Below are positions 42,900 to 51,701 of a DNA stretch of 64,000 bases, in pieces. The notes below the pieces were generated by a model. It saw only the letters and a list, made by a program, of their open reading frames with translations. It had not been told where the DNA came from and did not search any database. The position numbers and the translations under genes are program-made. The stretch's first letter is position 1; each line of letters starts with the position of its first letter. The stretch is taken from positions 51,036-115,035 of the forward strand of contig JBMOQX010000027.1 of the NCBI GenBank assembly GCA_049322755.1, in the 5' to 3' direction. The DNA comes from DATIUV01 sp049322755. GTDB lineage: Bacteria; Pseudomonadota; Gammaproteobacteria; Burkholderiales; UBA6910.

Positions 42900-43898
42900 T
42901 CAGGTCAGATAGCCGTTCTCGCGGAACCAGGCGATCGCGTCCCGCAATCCGTCCTCGGCGGGGCGGAAGGCGTAGCCCAGCGCCTGCTGGGCCTTGGCGC
43001 TGGCGAAGTACATGCGCTTGCGCGCCAGCCGCAGGCCGTCCCGGGTAAGGCGGGGCTCGCCGCCGCCGGCCGCGGCGGCCCAGGTCTCGGCCGCCCATGC
43101 CAGCGGCATCAGTGCCTGCAGCGGAAGGCGCAGGCGCGGCGGGCGGGCGCCCGCCAGGCGCGCGATGCGCGCCAGGATGTCGCGCAGCGCGAGGTTTTCG
43201 CCGCCGAGAATGTAGCGCTCGCCTGGCGTGCCGCGCCGGTACGCCAGCAGGTGGCCGCGGGCGACGTCGTCCACGTGCACCACGCTCAGCCCCGTGTCGA
43301 CATAGGCGGGGGTGCGGCCGGCCGCGGTGTCCAGCACCATCCGGCCGGTGGGCGTGGGGCGGCGGTCGCCCGGTCCGACCGGCGCCGCGGGATTGACCAC
43401 CACCAGCGCCAGGCCGAAGTCACGCGCCACCTTCAGGGCCTCCTGCTCGGCGACAAACTTGGAGCGCTTGTAGTGCCCGATCATGTCGTCCAGCCGCGAA
43501 GGCGTGTCTTCGTCCGCGGGGGTGCCGTCGCCGCGCAGCCCCACCGTGGCGACGCTGCTGGTATGCACCGCGCGCTCGACGCCGGCGCGCGCCGCCGCGC
43601 GCAGTAGGTTGACCGTGCCCTGGACGTTGGTGCGGTAAAGGGCCGCGGGCTCGCGCGCCCACAGCCGGTAGTCGGCCGCGGCGTGGAACACGCCGCGGCA
43701 ACCGGCCACCGCGGCCGCCAGAGAGTCGGGGTCGAGCAGGTCGCCGCGGACGATCTCCACCCCGGCGCCGCGCAGGTGCCGGGTGTCGCTGGTCGGGCGC
43801 GCCAGGACGCGCACGGAGGCGCCTTCGGCGCGCAGCGCGCGCACGATGGCCGCGCCGACGAAGCCGCTGGCGCCAGTGACCAGGTAGACGTCTTTCAT
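42900..43898 (-). CDS. hpnA: HpnA, hopanoid-associated sugar epimerase (extended SDR)
   Basis: This 332-residue NAD-dependent epimerase/dehydratase-family protein has the Rossmann motif VTGASGFVGAAIVRAL and the catalytic Tyr-Lys in IGHYKRSKFVAEQEA, with VHTSSVATVGLRG and VNPAAPVGPGDRRPTPTG typical of HpnA. It is predicted to act on the sugar or polyol headgroup of extended hopanoids. It is the last gene of the seven-gene hopanoid operon; its start overlaps the hpnG stop by four bases. Confidence 0.93.
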   Translation of the reverse strand: MKDVYLVTGASGFVGAAIVRALRAEGASVRVLARPTSDTRHLRGAGVEIVRGDLLDPDSLAAAVAGCRGVFHAAADYRLWAREPAALYRTNVQGTVNLLRAAARAGVERAVHTSSVATVGLRGDGTPADEDTPSRLDDMIGHYKRSKFVAEQEALKVARDFGLALVVVNPAAPVGPGDRRPTPTGRMVLDTAAGRTPAYVDTGLSVVHVDDVARGHLLAYRRGTPGERYILGGENLALRDILARIARLAGARPPRLRLPLQALMPLAWAAETWAAAAGGGEPRLTRDGLRLARKRMYFASAKAQQALGYAFRPAEDGLRDAIAWFRENGYLT

Positions 43899-44584
43899 GG
43901 CGGGCCCAGCCCTTCGGCGAGCGCCGCGCCGGCCTCGCGCAGCGCGCGCCGGGCGGCGGCGAAGGCGGGCGCAAGTCGCACCAGCGCGAGCATGTCGCGC
44001 GGGTGGCGCAGCGTCGCGGCCCCCAGCGCGCGCAGATCCAGCGAGCCACCCGGACCGAGGGCGGCCAGGGCGGCGACGGGCACGGTGCGATCGGCGGCGT
44101 CGCTCACAGCACGCAGTGCGGCGAACGCGACGCCGGCGTCGCGCGCAACTCGGGCGATGGCGACCGATTCCATATCAGCGACGGCGGCGCCGGTGCGATC
44201 GCGCAGCGCCGACTTCTGGGCGGAGTCCAGCAGCGGGATGGACGTTTCGGCCAGCGCCGCGGCACGGGGATCGACCCTCGCCGAAATCTGCTCCAGCAGC
44301 CAGCCCGACCACGCGGCGTCAGGGGTCAGCCGGGCGCCGGCTTCATCCACCAGTTCGTCGGCGATCACCAGCGTGCCGGCCGGCAGGCGCGGGTCCAGCC
44401 CGGCGGCGAAGCCCCACGAAAGCAGGGCGTCGGCGCCGTCGCGCAATGCCGCGATCGCGGCGCGCCGCGCCGCCACCGGCCCGGCGCCGCCGAGATGGAG
44501 CCGCGCGCCGCCTCCGGGGCGGCGCGGGCCGAGCCGCAGGCAGTGGCCTTCGACCCGCAGCGCCGCCAGCACCGCGACGCTCAT
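43895..44584 (-). CDS. hpnG: HpnG, adenosylhopane nucleoside phosphorylase
   Basis: This 229-residue phosphorylase is of the purine-nucleoside phosphorylase/MTA nucleosidase type. In the hopanoid pathway it removes adenine from adenosylhopane to give phosphoribohopane. Visible blocks are LLSWGFAAGLDPRLPAGTLV, then TGAAVADMESVAIARVARDA, the Met-Glu-Ser ribose/base site, and FAALRAVSDAADRTVP. The ATG at 44584 overlaps the shc stop. It follows HpnH logically: HpnH makes adenosylhopane and HpnG cleaves it. Confidence 0.9.
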   Translation of the reverse strand: MSVAVLAALRVEGHCLRLGPRRPGGGARLHLGGAGPVAARRAAIAALRDGADALLSWGFAAGLDPRLPAGTLVIADELVDEAGARLTPDAAWSGWLLEQISARVDPRAAALAETSIPLLDSAQKSALRDRTGAAVADMESVAIARVARDAGVAFAALRAVSDAADRTVPVAALAALGPGGSLDLRALGAATLRHPRDMLALVRLAPAFAAARRALREAGAALAEGLGPP

Positions 44585-46521
44585 CACGGCCTCGTCAGGG
44601 CGCGTGCTCGCGCCAGCGCCCAAAGCGGGAAGTAAGCGCTGTAGCCGTGGTACTTGAGGTAGAACACGCGCGGGAATCCCGGGGAGGTGAATTCCGGATC
44701 GTGCCACAGACCGTCGCCCCGCTGGCGCGCGAGCAGGAAGTCCACGCCGCGCCCGAATTCTGCCGAACGGGCTTCGCCGGCGGACGCCAGCGCCAGCAGC
44801 GCCCAGGCGGTCTGGAACGCCGTGCTGCGCGCGTGGCGCCCGGCGAGGGCGGGTTCGGCGTAGCTGTCGTTGGTCTCGCCCCAGCCGCCGTCGGCGCGCT
44901 GCACCGATTTCAGCCACTGCGCGGCGCGCGCCAGCGCGGCGCGCGCGCGCGGATCGGGACACCCCTCCAGCGCGGCGGCGGCCGACCAGGTGCCGTAGAT
45001 GTAATTCGTCCCCCAGCGCCCGAACCAGCTGCCGTCTGGCTCCTGCTGCCCGAGCAGATAATCGATGCAGCGCCGGTAGGCTGGATCCCGGCCGGCGCCG
45101 GGATCGGCGAGCGCGAACAGCGTGGCACAGCGGGCGGAGACATCCGCGGTGGGCGGATCCAGCAGCGCGCCGTGGTCGGCGAAAGGAATCTCCAGCAGCC
45201 AGCGGCGGGTATTGTCGACGTCGAAGGCGGCGAAGCCGCCGTTGCGCGACTGCATCCCCCGGATCCACGCCAGCGCGCGCCGGATCGCGTGCCGGTAGCG
45301 CACGGGATCGTGGCGCTGCAGCGCCCAGGCTGCCGCCGACGTGTCGTCGAGGTCGGGGTAATGGTCGTTGCGGTACTGGAACGGCCACCCGCCGCCGGCG
45401 AGCGACGGGCGTGCCGCGCGCCAGTCGCCGTCCGCGTCCAGCACCTGGCGCGCCGCAAGCCAGTCGAGCGCCTTCCGCGCTCCCCGCCGCGCGCGGCCGC
45501 TGCCCTCCTCATCGAGCGCCAGCGCCGCGAGCGCCGTGTCCCATACCGGCGATACGCAGGGCTGGACATAGGCCGTCTCGCCGGCGTCTGCCACCAGCCG
45601 ATCGATCGCCTCGCGCGCGGCGCGGCGCAACGGGTGGTCCTCGTGATAACCGCGCAGCGCCAGCACCTGCAGCGCGTAAACCATGGCCGGGAAAATCGCG
45701 CCCAGCCCGTGGTGGCCGTTCAGGCGCCGGACGATCCAGCGTTCGGCGCGCGCCAGCGCGTGCCGCCGCAGCTGCCGCGGTATCAGGGGCTCGAGCCGCT
45801 GCGTCGCGCGCTCGACGCGCAGGAACAGCGCATTGAGCCGCGAGCGCACCGGAAAGTAATCGCGCTCGGCGAACGGATCGCGCGTGAACAACTCGGGAAC
45901 GCCGACGCCGAGCGGGTTGGCGGCGCTGGCCCGCAGCGAGTAAAGCACCGCCAACGGCACCATCACCGCGCGCGACCAGTAGGAGACCTTGCCGAGGTGA
46001 AACGGGAACCAGCGCGGCAGCAGAACGATCTCCACCGGCACGAACGGCACGGCGCGCCAGGGCACCTGGCCGAACATGGCCAGCAGGTAGCGGGTGAAGA
46101 CGTTGGCGCGGGCCGCGCCGCCGGCGGCGAGGACGGCGCCGCGGGCGCGGCGCATGTGCGGGGCCTCGGGCGGGTCGCCCGCGAGTTTGAGCGCGAAATA
46201 CGCCTTGACCGTGCAGCTCAGGTCCGGCGCGCCGCCGGGATAGAGCGGCCAGCCGCCGCCGTCCTGCTGGCGCTCGCGCAGATAAGCGGCCAGCCGGGTT
46301 TCCAGCGGCCGGTGCGTCTCGGCGAGAAAATGCGTCATGCAGATGTACTCGGCGGGAATGGTGCAGTCGGCCTCCAGCTCGAAGCACCAGTGGCCGTCGG
46401 GGTGCTGGCGCGCGAGCAGCGCATCGCGGGCACGGGCAACGCCCCGGACGAGCCGCTCGAGCGGCGTCTCCGCCCGGGGCGCGCGCAACTCGGGATGGGT
46501 CGCGAGTTCGTCGTACAGCAC
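44584..46521 (-). CDS. shc: squalene-hopene cyclase
   Basis: This 645-residue cyclase converts squalene to hopene and hopanol. The acid motif DxDD is present as DLDD at residues 390-393 within YPDLDDTSAAAW. QW repeats are seen as QQDGGGWPLYPGG, QEPDGSWFGRWGTNYIYGTW, QRADGGWGETNDSY and QRGDGLWHD. It is a monotopic membrane protein. The start is the GTG at 46521, 12 bases after the squalene synthase stop. Length and motifs are normal, so hopanoid production is a secure expectation for this organism. Confidence 0.97.
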   Translation of the reverse strand: MLYDELATHPELRAPRAETPLERLVRGVARARDALLARQHPDGHWCFELEADCTIPAEYICMTHFLAETHRPLETRLAAYLRERQQDGGGWPLYPGGAPDLSCTVKAYFALKLAGDPPEAPHMRRARGAVLAAGGAARANVFTRYLLAMFGQVPWRAVPFVPVEIVLLPRWFPFHLGKVSYWSRAVMVPLAVLYSLRASAANPLGVGVPELFTRDPFAERDYFPVRSRLNALFLRVERATQRLEPLIPRQLRRHALARAERWIVRRLNGHHGLGAIFPAMVYALQVLALRGYHEDHPLRRAAREAIDRLVADAGETAYVQPCVSPVWDTALAALALDEEGSGRARRGARKALDWLAARQVLDADGDWRAARPSLAGGGWPFQYRNDHYPDLDDTSAAAWALQRHDPVRYRHAIRRALAWIRGMQSRNGGFAAFDVDNTRRWLLEIPFADHGALLDPPTADVSARCATLFALADPGAGRDPAYRRCIDYLLGQQEPDGSWFGRWGTNYIYGTWSAAAALEGCPDPRARAALARAAQWLKSVQRADGGWGETNDSYAEPALAGRHARSTAFQTAWALLALASAGEARSAEFGRGVDFLLARQRGDGLWHDPEFTSPGFPRVFYLKYHGYSAYFPLWALARARALTRP

Positions 46522-46533
46522 GGCCCCTCCGAG

Positions 46534-47676
46534 CTAGACGGCGGCGGAGCGGTGCCCGGCGCCGCGGGCGCGCTCGTCCGGCACGGAACCCGGCAAGCCG
46601 GCGCGGGCGGCAGCGAACAGCAGCCGCAGCAGGCGGTTGGAACCGGCGCCGCTGCCGGCGAGTACCGTGACGGCCTGCACGGCGCGGCGCGATATCTTGA
46701 CCTCGTCGCCGGCCTGGTAATCCAGCCGCTGGCATATCTTGCGCAGCGTGAGCACCGCCATCAGCACCGCCCACACGCAGAAGCGGCGGATGCCCGTCTC
46801 CCGCGGCGGAATCAGCAGCGTGTACGCCAGGGCCCGGTCGAGGTGCCAGAGCGCGACGCTCACCAGCCGCAGCATGGCGCGGCGGAAGCCTGGAGATCCG
46901 AGAGCGTCCTCCAGCCGGCCGATGTCCACGCCCTCCGCGGCCAGCTCGGCGCTCGGCAGCCAGGACTGTCCGCGCCCGCGGTCTTCCCAGACATCCTTCA
47001 GGATGTTGGTCATCTGCAGCCCCTGACCGAACGACGCCGCCAGCCCCCGCAGCCGGTCACGGTGCACCGCGATCTCCGGGGAGTGGGCGCAGAACAGCTC
47101 GGTGAGCATCACGCCCACGCACCCCGCGACAACGTAGCGGTAGTCGGCGAGATCCCCGTGGCTGCGCACGCGCGGCGCCGGCCGCTCCTGGAAGCGGGCC
47201 ATACCCTCGGTCATGACCGCGAGACAGCGCTCCACCGCTTCCCGCTCGGCGGGCGCGAACGTATGCAGGATCGCCATCACCCGGCCGCTTTCGCGCAGCA
47301 GCTCGCGTTCGGCGGCGCTCATGGCGGAGGAAACCGCCAGGGATGCCCGGGCGGGGAACGCGGCGGCGTCGCCCCTACCGGCGACGGCGGCGAGGAAGTC
47401 GGCCGCCAGCGCCCGCTTCGCCGCGGGCGCGATGCCCGGGTCATCCTCGATGGTGTCGGCGATGCGGCACAGCAGATAGGCGTTGCCCACCACCATCCTC
47501 AGGCGCGGCGGCAGCTGCGGGATGGTGAGCGCGAAAGTGCGCGAAACCTGCGCCAGGATGCGCCGCTGGTAATCGACATCTTCGGGATCCGGCGCGGCCG
47601 GGCCATCCGACGGCGCGCGAATCCTCCCCGCCGCCGCTGTCGGGCGGGTGTGGTGTTCGATGGCGTTCATGCTCAT
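46534..47676 (-). CDS. squalene synthase (farnesyl-diphosphate farnesyltransferase type)
   Basis: This 380-residue trans-isoprenyl diphosphate synthase has the two Asp-rich motifs in YLLCRIADTIEDDPGI and GLQMTNILKDVWEDRGRG, plus SRTFALTIPQLPPRLR at the start. The wording is that of single-enzyme squalene synthases rather than of HpnC or HpnD, and no HpnC/HpnE genes are in the cluster. It would condense two farnesyl diphosphates directly to squalene with NADPH. It overlaps hpnB by four bases and is followed by shc, which uses its product. The alternative HpnD role cannot be excluded by eye. Confidence 0.85.
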   Translation of the reverse strand: MSMNAIEHHTRPTAAAGRIRAPSDGPAAPDPEDVDYQRRILAQVSRTFALTIPQLPPRLRMVVGNAYLLCRIADTIEDDPGIAPAAKRALAADFLAAVAGRGDAAAFPARASLAVSSAMSAAERELLRESGRVMAILHTFAPAEREAVERCLAVMTEGMARFQERPAPRVRSHGDLADYRYVVAGCVGVMLTELFCAHSPEIAVHRDRLRGLAASFGQGLQMTNILKDVWEDRGRGQSWLPSAELAAEGVDIGRLEDALGSPGFRRAMLRLVSVALWHLDRALAYTLLIPPRETGIRRFCVWAVLMAVLTLRKICQRLDYQAGDEVKISRRAVQAVTVLAGSGAGSNRLLRLLFAAARAGLPGSVPDERARGAGHRSAAV

Positions 47677-48815
47677 CTTCTCCCGTTATCGAATGCTGCG
47701 CCGGAATAGCTGCGCCCGCGCCACTGCACGCCGGTGCCGCTCCAGTGGCGCCATGCCGACCACCACGTCATGCCCAGATACAACAAACCGATCAGCGGCA
47801 GGGCCGCGCTCCAGACCGGCCCGCGGCCGTAGTAGCGCAGGATGGGGACATAGCTCGCTGCCATCGCCGTCCACGCCAGCGCGCCCGCAGCGCGGTCCGC
47901 GCCGCTGCCGGCCAGCGCGGCAACCGGCGGGACGGCGAAGGCGAGCAGCATGACGACGGTGACCGCGGCCAGCCAGGCGGGCGAGCAGCGCAGCTGCACG
48001 TAGGCGAAACGCGCCACGGCACGCCCGATTTCCGCAAGCCCGGCGTGGGCGCGAAGGCTGCGGGCGTCGCGGGTAAGCCCGATCCAGATGGCATGGCCGC
48101 GCGCCTTGAACGCCCGTGCCAGGGCGCAATCGTCGATCAGCCGGGAGCGGATCGCGGCAAGGCCGGCCATTTCGTGCAGCTTGGCGGTGTCCAGCAGGAC
48201 GCAACCCCCCGCCGCCGCCGCGACGCGTCGCCAAGACGGGCGATTGGAGAGCGCGAACGGATAGAGCAGCTTGAAGAAGTAGACGAAGGCGGGCATCAGC
48301 AGCTTGTCCCAGAACCCCGCCATGGCCGGTGCGGCCATCAGCGAAGCGAGCGCGACGCGCTCGCGCGTCATCCGGCGCCGCAGCGCCGCGAGGGCGCCCG
48401 GCTCGAGCTTGACGTCGGCGTCCAGCAGGAGCGTGAGCGGCGTGCGCACGCGGCCGAGGCCTTGCTGCACGGCCCAGGTCTTTCCAGTCCAGTCGGGCGG
48501 CGTCGACTTGCCGCGCACCACCTCCAGTCCCGGTATCCCGAGCGCGGCGACCAGCGCGGCGGTGCCGTCGTCGGACTGGTCGTCCACGAGAACGATCGCC
48601 AGGCCCGTGCCCTGGGCGGCCAGGGCCGGGAGGGTGACCGCCAGCAAAGGCGCCTCGTTGCGCGCCGGAATCACCGCGGTGATGTCTCGCAAGTCGGGCG
48701 AGCCGGCAGGGCGTTGCGCTGCCAGGGTTTCGCGTGTGCTCCACGGCCGCCAGGGGGCGGCGAGCACCAGGCACCAGAGCAGGGCCGCGGCGGCGGCTGC
48801 CCAGACCAAGATCAT
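47673..48815 (-). CDS. hpnB: HpnB, hopanoid-associated glycosyltransferase (GT2)
   Basis: This 380-residue GT2-family protein has an N-terminal membrane anchor (MILVWAAAAAALLWCLVLAA) and a GT-A domain: ITAVIPARNEAPLLAVTLPA, IVLVDDQSDDGTAALV, the DxD motif in LTLLLDADVKLEPGAL, and LIDDCALARAFKARGH. Membrane segments form the C-terminus. It is annotated as HpnB in hopanoid loci; the acceptor is not proven. The start at 48815 overlaps the hpnH stop (ATGA). The longer open frame upstream lies inside hpnH and is not coding. Confidence 0.92.
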   Translation of the reverse strand: MILVWAAAAAALLWCLVLAAPWRPWSTRETLAAQRPAGSPDLRDITAVIPARNEAPLLAVTLPALAAQGTGLAIVLVDDQSDDGTAALVAALGIPGLEVVRGKSTPPDWTGKTWAVQQGLGRVRTPLTLLLDADVKLEPGALAALRRRMTRERVALASLMAAPAMAGFWDKLLMPAFVYFFKLLYPFALSNRPSWRRVAAAAGGCVLLDTAKLHEMAGLAAIRSRLIDDCALARAFKARGHAIWIGLTRDARSLRAHAGLAEIGRAVARFAYVQLRCSPAWLAAVTVVMLLAFAVPPVAALAGSGADRAAGALAWTAMAASYVPILRYYGRGPVWSAALPLIGLLYLGMTWWSAWRHWSGTGVQWRGRSYSGAAFDNGRR

Positions 48816-49912
48816 TCGCCGGCTCCGAAGGGCGCCGCGCGCACCCCGCGGGGGCTGCCGGCGGTATCCGCGAATTCCGGGTCCGGCGCCATCGGCCCGT
48901 CGACGCGCGGACCCCGCAGCGCCACCCCCAGCGCCTTCCACGGCCGCGACACGGCATCGTTGACCGCGGTAGGCTCGTAGCCGCAATGCACCATGCAGTC
49001 GGCGCACTTGGGATTGCGTCCGGTCCCGTAGCGGTCCCAGTCCGTCTCTTCCATCAGCGCGCGAAAACTGGGCGCGTGGCCCTCGTCCACCAGCAGATAG
49101 CAGGGTTTTTGCCAGCCGAACACGTTGCGCGTGGGGTTGCCCCAGGGCGTGCACCGGTACGACTGGTTGCCGGCCAGGAAATCCAGGTACAGGCCGGACT
49201 GGTTGAGCCGCCAGCCGCGGCCGCGGCCCAGATCGAACACCCGCCGGAACAGCGTCTTCGACGCGGTGCGCTGGAGAAAGACGTCCTGCCGCGGCGCGTG
49301 CTGGTAGCTGTAACCGGGAGAGATGGTGACGCCCTCGACGCCGAAGTCCCGGGCGTAGTCGAGGAATTCCGCCACCTCCGCCGGTGACTCGTCGCGGAAC
49401 AGGGTGTAGTTGAAGGTGACGCGGAAGCCCCTGTCGAGGGCCCTGCGCGCGGCGGCGACCGCCTTGTCGAAAACGCCCGCCCGGCAGACCGAGGCGTCGT
49501 GGCGATCCCGCAGGCCGTCCAGATGAATCGAAAACACCAGATACGGTGAGGGCGCGAACTCGTGCATGCGCTTTTCCAGCAGCAGCGCATTGGTGCACAG
49601 GTAGACGAATTTTCGGCGCCTGACGATGCCGGCGACGATGTCCGGGATCTCGCCGTGCACGAGGGGTTCCCCGCCGGGGATCGAAACCACCGGTGCGCCG
49701 CACTCGTCCACGGCCGCCAGGCACTCATCCACCGAGAGGCGGCGCCGCAGGACGGGGTCCGGATAGTCGATCTTGCCGCAGCCGGCGCAGGCCAGATTGC
49801 ACTGGAACAGCGGCTCCAGCATCAGCACCAGCGGATAGCGCTCGCGCCCGCGCAGGCGCTGGGCAAGGACGTACAGGCCGACCTTGACGGCCTGCCGCAG
49901 CGGCACCCCCAT
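48812..49912 (-). CDS. hpnH: HpnH, adenosylhopane synthase (radical SAM)
   Basis: This 366-residue radical SAM enzyme adds a 5'-deoxyadenosyl group to diploptene, the first step towards C35 hopanoids. The [4Fe-4S] motif is CNLACAGCGK (Cys38, Cys42, Cys45), followed by VSIPGGEPLVH and FSIHLDGLRDRHD. The C-terminal part has extra Cys residues (NPKCADCMVHCGYEPTA), as in other HpnH proteins. The start at 49912 lies two bases after the ispH stop. This gene means that extended, adenosyl-derived hopanoids are made. Confidence 0.95.
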   Translation of the reverse strand: MGVPLRQAVKVGLYVLAQRLRGRERYPLVLMLEPLFQCNLACAGCGKIDYPDPVLRRRLSVDECLAAVDECGAPVVSIPGGEPLVHGEIPDIVAGIVRRRKFVYLCTNALLLEKRMHEFAPSPYLVFSIHLDGLRDRHDASVCRAGVFDKAVAAARRALDRGFRVTFNYTLFRDESPAEVAEFLDYARDFGVEGVTISPGYSYQHAPRQDVFLQRTASKTLFRRVFDLGRGRGWRLNQSGLYLDFLAGNQSYRCTPWGNPTRNVFGWQKPCYLLVDEGHAPSFRALMEETDWDRYGTGRNPKCADCMVHCGYEPTAVNDAVSRPWKALGVALRGPRVDGPMAPDPEFADTAGSPRGVRAAPFGAGE

Positions 49913-49914
49913 GG

Positions 49915-50871
49915 TTACGCCTCCTGCCGCGCGCGACACGCGGCCGCCTGCCGCGAAACCGATGCCGGCAGCCGGAAGGAAACCGTCTCGTGCACGCTGC
50001 CGAGGGAGCGGGTCGCCGTCGCCCCCAGCGCCCGCAGCCGCCCGCACACTCGCTCCACCAGCACCTCGGGCGCCGACGCGCCGGCCGTCACGCCGACGCG
50101 GTGCGCGTTCCGAAGCCAGCCCGGGTCAAGCTCGCTCTCGTCCTGAATAAGGTAGGCGGTCATCCCGGCCTGTTCGCCTACCTCGCGCAGACGGTTGGAG
50201 TTGCTGCTGTTGCGCGACCCCACCACCAGCAGCACGTCCACCTCCCGCGCCAGCGCGCGCACGGCGTTCTGGCGGTTCTGGGTGGCGTAGCAGATGTCGT
50301 CCACGTAGGGGCCCTGGATCAGGGGAAAGCGGCGTTCCAGCGCCTTGATCACTTCGCGCGTGTCGTCGAGGCTCAACGTTGTCTGCGTCACATAGGCGAT
50401 CCGGGAGGGGTCGGCCACCTGCAGGCGCTCCACGTCCGCCGGCGCCGAAACCAGATGCACGACACCCGGCACCGAGCCCATGGTTCCCTCCACCTCCTCG
50501 TGGCCGGCGTGGCCGATGATCACCACTTCGTGCCCGTCGCGGGCGTAGCGCTGCGCCTGGAGGTGAACTTTGGTGACCAGGGGACAGGTGGCATCGATCA
50601 CGTGCAGCTTCCCGCGTTCCGCCGCCGCCACCACGGCGGTGGCGACCCCGTGGGCCGAGAATACGGTGACCGCACCCGGGGGAACGCCGGCCAGGTCCTC
50701 GACGAAGACCGCGCCGCGCTGCGCCAGGGAGTCGACGACGAAGCGGTTGTGCACGATCTCGTGAAACACATACACTGGCGGCCCGTGGATTTCCAGTGCG
50801 AGTTCGACAATCTCGATGGCTCGAACGACGCCGGCGCAAAAGCCGCGTGGCTGGGCAAGAACGATTTCCAT
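49915..50871 (-). CDS. ispH: 4-hydroxy-3-methylbut-2-enyl diphosphate reductase
   Basis: This 318-residue IspH has all three cluster Cys residues: Cys12 in RGFCAG, Cys96 in DATCPLV and Cys194 in DDICYATQNRQ. The proton-relay segment IIGHAGHEEVEGTMG is also present. It reduces HMBPP to IPP and DMAPP, the last MEP-pathway step. It is the first gene of the hopanoid operon, so precursor supply is coupled to hopanoid synthesis. A second, housekeeping ispH may exist elsewhere. The upstream 116 bases must hold the operon promoter. Confidence 0.96.
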   Translation of the reverse strand: MEIVLAQPRGFCAGVVRAIEIVELALEIHGPPVYVFHEIVHNRFVVDSLAQRGAVFVEDLAGVPPGAVTVFSAHGVATAVVAAAERGKLHVIDATCPLVTKVHLQAQRYARDGHEVVIIGHAGHEEVEGTMGSVPGVVHLVSAPADVERLQVADPSRIAYVTQTTLSLDDTREVIKALERRFPLIQGPYVDDICYATQNRQNAVRALAREVDVLLVVGSRNSSNSNRLREVGEQAGMTAYLIQDESELDPGWLRNAHRVGVTAGASAPEVLVERVCGRLRALGATATRSLGSVHETVSFRLPASVSRQAAACRARQEA

Positions 50872-50987
50872 GGCGTGATTTCCCTCCCAGGGCGGTGGTT
50901 GGTCCGGGGCGTTTCTCTGAATAAGACAGAAATGGCGGCGGGAAATTACAGGGGTATGCCGGAATCATTCGAGGATGCTGGCGCGGG

Positions 50988-51263
50988 ATGGAGGCGGAGC
51001 CGCCGGGATGGCGCCGCGGCGAGTTCGATCGACCGAAGGGAGGTCTGACGTGGACGGAAACGACCGGGAAACGGCTCGTCTACGGACTGGTCCTGGCGCT
51101 GCACGCGGTTTCCACGTTCTCGGCGTTCCGGCAGTACCTCGATCCGTTCTCCAACCTGCTGTTCTTCGCTGCCTGGCCCATGCTGGCGGCGTGCTTCGCG
51201 CTCTATTACCTGCGCGACCTGGACACGCTCTGGACGGTGGACGGCGGCACGCGCGCTCCCTGA
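50988..51263 (+). CDS. small membrane protein, unknown
   Basis: This is a 91-residue frame whose second half reads as membrane protein: RLVYGLVLALHAVSTFSAF, then LDPFSNLLFFAAWPMLAACF and ALYYLRDLDTLWTVDGG. The first 25 residues are polar and may not be translated, as no ribosome-binding site precedes the ATG at 50988. GGGAGG at 51038-51043 would suit a start about 51050, but the only start there, a GTG, is in another frame. I do not recognise the family. It is divergent from ispH. Confidence 0.4.
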   Translation: MEAEPPGWRRGEFDRPKGGLTWTETTGKRLVYGLVLALHAVSTFSAFRQYLDPFSNLLFFAAWPMLAACFALYYLRDLDTLWTVDGGTRAP

Positions 51264-51701
51264 CGGCGCGGGCGCGTTGCAGCGCCGCCGCGGCTGCCGT
51301 CACGGTGCGCCGTGCCCGGTGTGCCGCAGCTGCGGCTTCTACTCCAGCATCACCACAAGAGCAGCGGCTACCGGAAAGCCGGCGTCGAGCTGCAGACCCT
51401 CGAGCAGTTCAAGACGTCGCTGGCCTGACGCCGCGGGGCGGCGGATTCCGGGGCGTGGCGCCGCGACCCTTCCCGCGGTCGACCGGATCGACGCAGCGCA
51501 CGATGCCAATGGCATTTCCGCCCTTCGCGCCGCGCGCCGCCGGAACATGCCCCGCGAGTTCCGGTTCCGCGCGAAAGTAATCTCCCCGCCCGCCCCGAGT
51601 CTAATGCTCACAGGCGCCGGCGCGGTTCCGCTCGGCGCCGGGTGGGCCGCCGGCGAGGCTGGTGCGCTTTTTCGGATCAGCTCGATTGGAGGAACTCGAT
51701 C
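51264..51701. other. intergenic region upstream of the DUF992 gene
   Basis: No complete gene was found in these 438 bases. One frame ending at the stop 51426-51428 reads plausibly as the last residues of a protein (HHHKSSGYRKAGVELQTLEQ), but nothing in frame upstream supports it, so it may be a gene remnant. The remainder is GC-rich. The promoter of the DUF992 gene should lie near 51600-51680. Confidence 0.4.

Noticed and set aside
43897..47709. A 1270-codon plus-strand frame opposite the hopanoid genes
   Set aside because: It has extreme Arg, Ala and Gly content without motifs; the opposite strand encodes hpnG, shc and squalene synthase.
47673..49724. A 683-codon frame that joins HpnB with sequence inside hpnH
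   Set aside because: Only the part from the ATG at 48815 is the glycosyltransferase. The upstream part is the wrong frame of the radical SAM gene.
51330..51428. A short frame ending HHHKSSGYRKAGVELQTLEQ and a few more residues
   Set aside because: It looks protein-like but has no start, no ribosome-binding site and no in-frame upstream homology. It is mentioned only in the intergenic entry.
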